Below, piece by piece: positions 58,020 to 64,000 of a stretch of 64,000 bases of DNA. This DNA is from Rhineura floridana. Lineage: Eukaryota > Chordata > Lepidosauria > Squamata > Rhineuridae. The notes under the pieces are model-generated. The model saw only the letters and a list, made by a program, of their open reading frames with translations, was not told the DNA's origin and did not search any database. A program made the translations under genes and the position numbers. The number at the start of each line of letters is the position of its first letter. Positions within the stretch are counted from its first letter, which is position 1. The stretch lies in assembly GCF_030035675.1 (NCBI RefSeq), contig NC_084487.1, positions 27,880,474 through 27,944,473 of the forward strand, given 5' to 3'.

Positions 58020-58567
58020 TGTGGAAGAAAATCTTTGGTTCAGGCTTATTGTGAGCACCAGACTGGCTAGGCTGCATAACTTATAAGGTAGAATGATTAT
58101 AAACAGAGTAACTACTGGGAGTGCTAAAGTAAACAATAGAGCATAGCCTTTGCATGGCTTATAAAGGAAGCTGGAAACTGCAAGGCTTGCCAAACTGCGT
58201 ATAGGAAATAGTGTGTGGTCACGTAAGTAATGGTTGAGTTGTGAGAAAGGAAAAAACAAGTTACTTTGAACATGACTGTTCCTGGACATAAAAGTTTGCT
58301 ATTGCCATTGCTGTTGCCATTTATGGAAATATGTATACCTTCTTTGTGTAATTGTGTAATCTATGTACGTCATTGCAAGGGTATAAAATTCTCTGCATGG
58401 AGTGGGTTCGGGGGGCTCACACTAGGACTTTGTCTGGGTGTCCCCAAGCATTTGCTTGTCCTAATAAAGCTGCTAATTACAGTGGCAATCCTGTGTCTTG
58501 AGACTTTTGTCAGGGCCTCCCAGGATTGAACCAAGCAGGGGTAAGCAATCTTTTGGCTCCTGTAACA
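58020..58567 (+). mobile_element. Solo LTR, endogenous retrovirus fossil (family B), inside the BovB
   Basis: The 548-bp fossil begins TGTGGAAGAAAATC and ends CTGTAACA, has a TATA-like TATAAAA at about 58,382 and AATAAA near 58,463, so it reads on the + strand. It matches the LTR at 32,517-33,065 in length and sequence (TGTGTCTTGAG and AGCAGGGGTA in the 3' part). The 4-bp flanks are not identical. No internal retroviral region is present. Age not measured. Confidence 0.75.
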
Positions 58568-58802
58568 ATTCTTTAGCATTCCAATCCCCCATGATTATCA
58601 GAACATCTTGTTTTGGTGTGTGATCAATTTCTTCCTGTACTTCTGTGTAAAATCTCTCCAATTCCTCCTTTTCTGTGTTTGCCATTGGAACATAGACTTG
58701 GATGATGGTTATGTTAATAGTTTTCCCATTTAATCTCATTGATACTGCTTGCTCAGATCTTGTGTTATAGCTCCTAATTGCTTTTGCTACATCACTTCTC
58801 AC
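58473..58802 (-). pseudogene. BovB endonuclease fragment, cut by a solo LTR
   Basis: The frame reads SDVAKAIRSYNTRSEQAVSM, then a Thr/Ile-rich core (INITIIQVYVPMANTEKEE), then IIMGDWNAK, the family form of the APE endonuclease GDFN block. After about 58,568 the frame runs into the LTR at 58,020-58,567; the BovB resumes on the other side as REELEVVGRWGLGDKNEAG. The next BovB piece upstream has stops. Confidence 0.8.
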
Positions 58803-58995
58803 TATTAAAGCAACCCTGTTTCATTTTGATTTCTCATTTCCTGCATCAAATATTTTGTAGTTGCCTGATTGAAAATGTCCCATTCCCGTCCACATTAATT
58901 CACTCACGCCAAGTATTGTAATGTTGATGCATTCCATTTCTTTCTTGACAATTTCTAACTTTCCCTGGTTCAGGCTTCTCACATTCTATGTACCT

Positions 58996-59283
58996 ATGGT
59001 GCACATAGGATTATGATATATGTGAGCACTCACAAAGCTACCTTTATGTATTTTCTCCCTAAACTCATATTTTGTTGCAGATCCAAATTCTTAAATATTT
59101 CTGAGCCTTTTAAAATGTGACATTTTGAATGCATATCACACTGGGTGTCTGTTTGTGTGTGCTTGACATAATAGGTCTGGTCTTCCTGTCAAGCCAAATC
59201 ATGGCTTAGTGTGAACGTGCAAATATGTGGTCTCCGAGAGACAAACTGTGGTTACAGCTTGTGGTTAATCTGGAGAGAGCTAA
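58996..59283. other. No recognised feature
   Basis: Non-coding by eye. Confidence 0.35.
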
Positions 59284-59712
59284 ACTTTCAAGGTGCTGGT
59301 TTTAACCTATAAAGCCTTATACAGCTTGGGACCACGAATGCCTCTCCCGACATGAACATTATGCTCAACGTCAAAGGTCTTCCTTCGGGTGCCTCCTTTG
59401 AGGGAAGCTGGGAGGATGGCAACAAGGGAGAGGGCCTTCTCAGTGGTGGCCTCCAAATTATGGAATGATTTCCTTGACGAGGTGCACCCGGAGCCAACCC
59501 TGTTGTCTTTTCGGTGCCAGGTCAAGACTTTCCTCTTCTCCCAGGCATTTTAAATAGCATTTGAATAGCATGTGTTTTAACTTGCCTATCGTTTTTTTAT
59601 TTTAATTTGGTATGGTTTAAATCTGTATACTTGTTTTTAATGTTCTTAATTGTAAACTGCCCAGAGAGCTTCAGCTATGAGGCGGTATATAAATACAAAA
59701 ATGAATAAATGA
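59284..59712 (+). mobile_element. L2 LINE 3' end
   Basis: FQVLVLTYKAL-type coding end (TTTTAACCTATAAAGCCTTA), CGGTGCCAGGTCAAGACTTT, the GCCCAGAGAGCTTCAGCTAT tail and an AATAAATGAA end. Same subfamily as the L2 at 48-50 kb, more worn. Confidence 0.85.
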
Positions 59713-60080
59713 ACTGTGGTTATAGGTTCAGATAACATGCTAAGCTAAACTGTGGCTTAGCTCAGCACTGGATAGCAGCAAAGAGAGGAGTGAAGTGGCT
59801 GGGATCTTTGGAGCTCACACACTTGTGCATTCACATTAAGCCATGGCCTGGTTTAAAAGGATGTGCAACAAGACCATAATCTTGCTGTTTGAAGTGCATT
59901 AACTTGTTTAAAGCTCTTAGTGGTCAATTTTTAATTTTTTAAAAATCCTTAAAATATATTCGTACAATATGGTAAGGGATGGCAGCAGAATTGTCTGAAA
60001 ACATCTTCATTTATACAGCAGGTAAAATTGCAGTTTCATTTTTTGGGAAAATACATTTCTGCATGTGTATTGGTTTAAAA
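59713..60080. other. End of the intron before the RESF1 coding exon
   Basis: Non-coding DNA up to the splice acceptor. No repeat recognised. Confidence 0.45.
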
Positions 60081-60101
60081 TCTTTATTTTCTTCTTGTTA
60101 G
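60081..60101 (+). promoter_or_regulatory. RESF1: Splice acceptor of the RESF1 coding exon
   Basis: A pyrimidine-rich tract ends in TTAG at 60,101, directly before 30 noncoding bases and the RESF1 start codon. This fits the human arrangement, where noncoding 5' exons are spliced to one very large coding exon. Confidence 0.75.
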
Positions 60102-60131
60102 ATTACTGAAAACAAAAGAACTGTTGGCACA

Positions 60132-63100
60132 ATGGACTGGAACACAAGACTACCCCCAATATCCAGCTTCCAGACACAGAACTTTCAAATTCAGGGACCA
60201 TATCTGTCACAGCAATTTACTGCTGCAGGTTCTCAGGAAAATGCATCCATTCAGAATCCTTGTACTTACCCTGGAAATGATAAAATCATGCAGCAACAAT
60301 CTGGAACAAAGAACATCCTTGCAAATAGACAGTCTTTTCAAAAGGCTATTCTTCCTAAAACATCAGTACATAACACGAGTGTTGGGTCAACCCAGCATTT
60401 ACTTAGCATACCTCCCATTTCACATGGAGTACTTTCTGCTGTCGCTGTCCATGTGGCATCTGGCATGACTCAGAATTCAGTTTTGACAAAGAATGTGCAT
60501 ATTTCTTCCCCTGTAACATTACGGGGTAATACTGTAAATCCTATGCAAAATACACCTAAAAAAACAGTTAATCCGATTACGGCCTTGGAAAGCTACAGTA
60601 ATCAGGCTTTACAGAATTGTTCTAATTCTATGACAACTTCAGTATATCAGCACAATAGTAAAAATGATCTATCTCCAAAAAGACGGCAAACACTGATGCC
60701 CTACTATCATGTGAATGCATCTGCTGCCTCCCAAGCAGGGCCATCAGTGCCTCTTAAGCAGCCATTAAATCAATACTTAAATTCTCAGCAGAACTTTTCA
60801 TGCCTGGTTTTCCCTTTAGGACAAAATACTCAAAGCCAAACAAATGGCCCAAGTTCAAGCCTGACAGTAGCTACGCAATCACAACACTATACTTCTGATA
60901 AAGTAAATCCTATACAATATGCAGTACCTAATCATTATGACTCTAGAAATGCAGCCCAGATCTTTCCTCAAGATATAACCCCCCCACCATATCCAGTAAC
61001 TCCTGTACAAAGAAGCCATGGACAGTTTGTACTGCCACAAACAATTACAAATATATCACATGAAAATGTTCAAAATCATCACAGTCCTATGTCAGATCAA
61101 AGTTATAATTCATATTCTGCACAGCATGGTCAGAAACATCAATCTGTACCACTCATTAGAGAAACAAATGAAGGAGGCAAGGCTGAATATAGTGTAAGTG
61201 GACATAGGGGTGAAAACCAGCTTTCTAATGAATTGGCCAAGTCATCAGTTAAAGTTGGAAAGAGCCTTTGTAACAGTGTTCAAACAGATGCAGCTGTTTC
61301 TGCTAATGAATCTTTAACACTGCAAACAGGTAGAACCTTGGAAAAAGAAAATCTAGCTAATGGTTCAGGAATTTTTCCTGAGAACTTGAAGGATAAAGTA
61401 ACAGCAGAGAGTCTAGCTCTAGATGCAAAACAACTGCTTGAAATGAAAAAGATGCTATTAAAACTTAAAGTAGACTATAAGAAAAGATACAATATATATA
61501 TATCTTCAATACAGAACAAGCAGACAACTGACACTTTTGTTCACAATCAAAATCCTAACATCTCACTTCCTCCTTTTAATACCAATCAGAATCCATCTTT
61601 GTCACTGCCACAGGATGCCGGTCAACCAATTTTACATGATACCACTCAGAATCAGTCAATTTCACCTGTATCCTGCAGTTCTTATCAAGTCAAAGATGTC
61701 ACCTTATCACCCCTGAGAGCCAATAAGCACTTGCTTCCAATTCTAAAGAATATGCTTGAAGGCACTATTGATGAAGATATGTTATATAATACTTGCACTG
61801 AAAAAGCAGAGATGCATCAAAATAGACATTTGGCTGTCAAAGAGAATTCATCTAGTGCTCCCTTGCCTTCCATTCGTGATGCATCTGAAAATCCTCTGAA
61901 TAATATTACTGGACCTTCTAGGCTGAGCTCCACAACTTCTATAATTGATTCAACTCAAGAGCCTTTGATATGCACAAACAATGGTCTAGGCTATGAACAA
62001 AATTCTAGATCTGCCAACAATCCGTTGGAGAAAATATCAACAGAATCTGGGGCGTTGTTTCATCATTTTAAATTAAAACGAAATAAGGGGACAGTAGAAA
62101 GTGTTGGCCAGAATTTTGATGGCAGTCTTCAGAGTTCAGTTCAGAACCCAGCTGCCTTAAATGGATCATTCCTGTCAAGGAAAGAAGTAGTAAAAGAGTT
62201 CAGTGAACAGTCCCAGTGTTCTGCATCTGCATACCCTGGGTTGATTCAGCAGACAAATACCTGTCTTCAAAAACCTGAAGGAAACATAACTGGGAGCAGT
62301 GAAAATGGCTCCGATTCATGTAGTTCAGCCTTTTTACCTGAAACAGCTGTACAAGAAGCAGGCATAATCCAAAAGCCTTCAATTGCTAGAACTTGTTCTT
62401 GGGAGGAGCTAAAAACAAGTCTTGCTTTGTGGCGTAAGAAACTTCCAGCATCTTTTATTGGACAGTTAAGTAAAAGTACAGAATCGGCTATGGGTTTGTC
62501 CTCATCAGGTAATGGAGTAGATGGCAAAACAACACAACAAACCATGGAAAACCTCCCCAGTACATTAATTCAGAATGACCAAATTAAAATTGAATCAAAT
62601 GAAACAACTTTGTCTCCTGCACCTTCCTTCTTGGAAAAAAGGCATGATGCCATAAGTTCCAATTTGTTAAAGAGTTCTGAGCCCCAAGTAGCCATCGTTA
62701 CTCCCTTAATAATGACAAAAGAGAATAATAAAGATGAAGTGCAGAAAAAGAGTCCATCTCTGTTGGAAATAATGTATCCAATTATTGAAGAAGGCAGTGT
62801 TTATAGTTTACAAGAACATATTTCTGTAGTACCAGATGCTGATGAAGGGGGAGGAGTGACCGTTCGTTCACCATCAGACACTGGTATTACTGTTAAGAAA
62901 GTAGATTCAGATATGCACCGGAAAGTTACCACATCCAAGGAGGAAAGCATGACAGTGAAAGCTGAAATGAATGCGGATTGCTTAAGGTCAGTTCCTCAGA
63001 AAGAGGTAGAATCTCATAAAAGGGGTTTGGATTTGCTAGAACCAGGAGATACTGCTGCAGCTGTGCCGAATGACACTGTGTTAGAGATATCCAGTGTGTG

Positions 63101-64000
63101 TACTCTTGTACAAGGTGATGCATTTTATAATTCACAAATAGCTAGTATCTTTAATACTAGTCCTTTGAAATCTAGTATGAAAAATGACACTTCTTCAGAA
63201 GAACATATGCCATATCATCAACATAAGGAGCAAGAATCTGGCCTTTTGAAAAGGGAATGTGAAATAAACATGGGTGCTTCAGCTGTTTCCTTGCCATCAG
63301 AAGACAGTTTATCAAATGCAACCACAGAAAAGCTGCTAGAAGATTTGTCAAGTTTAGGGATGCCTCAGAGTGGGAAGAGTTCAGATAAGATAAAAGTAAG
63401 TGCTTCTGAGGAAGCAAAAAGCAATCACATGTGTGAAGGTACTTCTCTTTCAGGAGAGAAACGTTCGCAAAATGTGTCTTATGTTGGTATTCACAGTGCA
63501 GACTTGGCCAGTGATATCGAGGCACTACCTATAAATAAGGAAAACCTATTCAGGAGTAGTATCACACATGAAGCATGCACTATTAAAAAAGACAGTGTCC
63601 CAGGGTATATACCAACTGAAGAGATTCAAGCATATTCTGGAAACAACGTTGAAGCTCCTGTAATATCACTAAACAATCAACTGACTGAACTCTCAGAAGA
63701 ATTTCCTTATGGAATAGGTGATTCAAAGGGTTTTAAAAAAGCAGAAAGTAATGATTCTATGACTAAACCGAATAGGAAAGAAGATGAAGAAAATACTCAG
63801 ATTTGTGAGGAAACTCCCACACAAATTAAAATTGAGATATTAAATTCTCAACAGATGAAAGAAATGTTTCCTGGGCATAGTCAGTCATCCTCTAACATAC
63901 CAAAAAACTGTGAAGATGACCTGCTTATATCAGATATTAAAGATAACTTGAGAGAAGAGAAGAGAAACCATTCTCAAACAGATCAGGCTGTACATTATGA
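60132..64000 (+). CDS. RESF1: RESF1, giant coding exon (5' part; runs off the window)
   Basis: The frame is open from ATG 60,132 to the window edge: 1,289 codons with no stop, checked at several points. The protein is long, low in complexity, and rich in Ser, Asn and Gln, with no membrane segment or enzyme motif. I recognise RESF1 from blocks shared with the human protein as I remember it: start MDWN (human MNWN), SLALWRKK near residue 760, YPIIEEGSVYSLQ at about 882, SSVCTLVQGDAFYNSQIA near 987, FPYGI at 1191-1195, and QIKIEILNSQQMKEMFP from 1231. Human RESF1 is about 1,750 residues, so roughly a quarter should lie beyond the window. The family is nuclear, works with the H3K9 methyltransferase SETDB1, and supports silencing of endogenous retroviruses. 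The ATG lies 30 bases inside the exon in good context (cacaATGG). The 5' two thirds is diverged between blocks, as expected of a fast-evolving protein. Confidence 0.93.
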   Translation, partial: MDWNTRLPPISSFQTQNFQIQGPYLSQQFTAAGSQENASIQNPCTYPGNDKIMQQQSGTKNILANRQSFQKAILPKTSVHNTSVGSTQHLLSIPPISHGVLSAVAVHVASGMTQNSVLTKNVHISSPVTLRGNTVNPMQNTPKKTVNPITALESYSNQALQNCSNSMTTSVYQHNSKNDLSPKRRQTLMPYYHVNASAASQAGPSVPLKQPLNQYLNSQQNFSCLVFPLGQNTQSQTNGPSSSLTVATQSQHYTSDKVNPIQYAVPNHYDSRNAAQIFPQDITPPPYPVTPVQRSHGQFVLPQTITNISHENVQNHHSPMSDQSYNSYSAQHGQKHQSVPLIRETNEGGKAEYSVSGHRGENQLSNELAKSSVKVGKSLCNSVQTDAAVSANESLTLQTGRTLEKENLANGSGIFPENLKDKVTAESLALDAKQLLEMKKMLLKLKVDYKKRYNIYISSIQNKQTTDTFVHNQNPNISLPPFNTNQNPSLSLPQDAGQPILHDTTQNQSISPVSCSSYQVKDVTLSPLRANKHLLPILKNMLEGTIDEDMLYNTCTEKAEMHQNRHLAVKENSSSAPLPSIRDASENPLNNITGPSRLSSTTSIIDSTQEPLICTNNGLGYEQNSRSANNPLEKISTESGALFHHFKLKRNKGTVESVGQNFDGSLQSSVQNPAALNGSFLSRKEVVKEFSEQSQCSASAYPGLIQQTNTCLQKPEGNITGSSENGSDSCSSAFLPETAVQEAGIIQKPSIARTCSWEELKTSLALWRKKLPASFIGQLSKSTESAMGLSSSGNGVDGKTTQQTMENLPSTLIQNDQIKIESNETTLSPAPSFLEKRHDAISSNLLKSSEPQVAIVTPLIMTKENNKDEVQKKSPSLLEIMYPIIEEGSVYSLQEHISVVPDADEGGGVTVRSPSDTGITVKKVDSDMHRKVTTSKEESMTVKAEMNADCLRSVPQKEVESHKRGLDLLEPGDTAAAVPNDTVLEISSVCTLVQGDAFYNSQIASIFNTSPLKSSMKNDTSSEEHMPYHQHKEQESGLLKRECEINMGASAVSLPSEDSLSNATTEKLLEDLSSLGMPQSGKSSDKIKVSASEEAKSNHMCEGTSLSGEKRSQNVSYVGIHSADLASDIEALPINKENLFRSSITHEACTIKKDSVPGYIPTEEIQAYSGNNVEAPVISLNNQLTELSEEFPYGIGDSKGFKKAESNDSMTKPNRKEDEENTQICEETPTQIKIEILNSQQMKEMFPGHSQSSSNIPKNCEDDLLISDIKDNLREEKRNHSQTDQAVHY

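Larger units (their letters stand above)
46608..58995 (-). mobile_element. BovB (RTE) LINE, split by a nest of later insertions
   Basis: The BovB reads on the minus strand. The 3' part is 46,608-47,754 and holds the RT C-terminal region (blocks MYGCESWT, NNWVLEQIKPELSL, HDSLEKIIMLGKTEG) and the DWFPIGKGV block at about 47,515-47,540. The 5' part is about 56,824-58,995 and holds MEQEMSDVQAGFRKGRGTRD at 56,830-56,885, the IKGRWKQYTEEL-type region near 57,270, and the endonuclease (SDVAKAIRSYN, IIMGDWNAK) at about 58,570-58,800. The two parts join at one point of the BovB consensus: GCAACATGATC on the left and TCTCTGGTGCC on the right. Between them sits an old CR1 with its own insertions, and a solo LTR sits in the endonuclease part. 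Without insertions the BovB is about 2.8 kb, close to full length, with many stops and frameshifts. Confidence 0.85.

Noticed and set aside
60124-60468. A 114-codon frame starting just before the RESF1 ATG
   Set aside because: It is an out-of-phase overlap of the RESF1 exon, which stays open for 1,289 codons in its own frame.

Overview
This is a vertebrate genomic window, most likely from a squamate reptile (lizard or snake). It combines BovB (RTE) LINEs, a tRNA-derived SINE sharing the BovB 3' tail (the Sauria SINE arrangement), squamate-type CR1 and L2 LINEs, L1 remnants, hAT- and Tigger-like MITEs and many solo LTRs. No bacterial features, CRISPR array or operon is present.

One host gene is clear. 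From 60,132 to the right edge runs an unbroken + strand reading frame of 1,289 codons, preceded by a good splice acceptor. I recognise it as the giant coding exon of RESF1 (retroelement silencing factor 1; KIAA1551/C12orf35), from conserved blocks such as the FPYGI segment and the QMKEMFP segment. A CpG-rich stretch at about 28.7-30.1 kb with splice-like signals is the best candidate for its promoter and 5' noncoding exons. If so, 30-60 kb is RESF1 intron and 1-28 kb is upstream intergenic DNA.

Layout. 0-9.4 kb: BovB fragment, solo LTR with a SINE inside, Tigger MITE, and an old minus-strand L2 interrupted by a short L1 (14-bp target duplication) and a solo LTR (4-bp duplication). 8.4-28 kb: dispersed repeats, three tandem arrays (415 bp x2 plus a distant piece, 153 bp x4, 175 bp x6), hAT-like MITEs, a degraded BovB and several LTRs. 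28.7-30.1 kb: CpG island. 30-40 kb: intron-like DNA with LTRs, a head-to-head CR1 pair, and a SINE split by an LTR. 40.8-45.1 kb: a young, nearly complete CR1 with intact ORF1 (esterase type) and ORF2 broken only by one apparent frameshift. 46.6-59.0 kb: a nested structure in which a BovB is split by an old CR1, itself split by an L2 and by a zinc-finger LINE, with a solo LTR elsewhere in the BovB. 59.3-59.7 kb: L2 tail. 60.1-64 kb: RESF1.

I found no convincing new gene system. The best leads are the nested insertion record, the full-length CR1, a recurring hairpin motif shared by separate tandem arrays, and the LTR family with a matching empty site elsewhere in the window. All family calls rest on reading the sequence and on memory of the families; no search was run.
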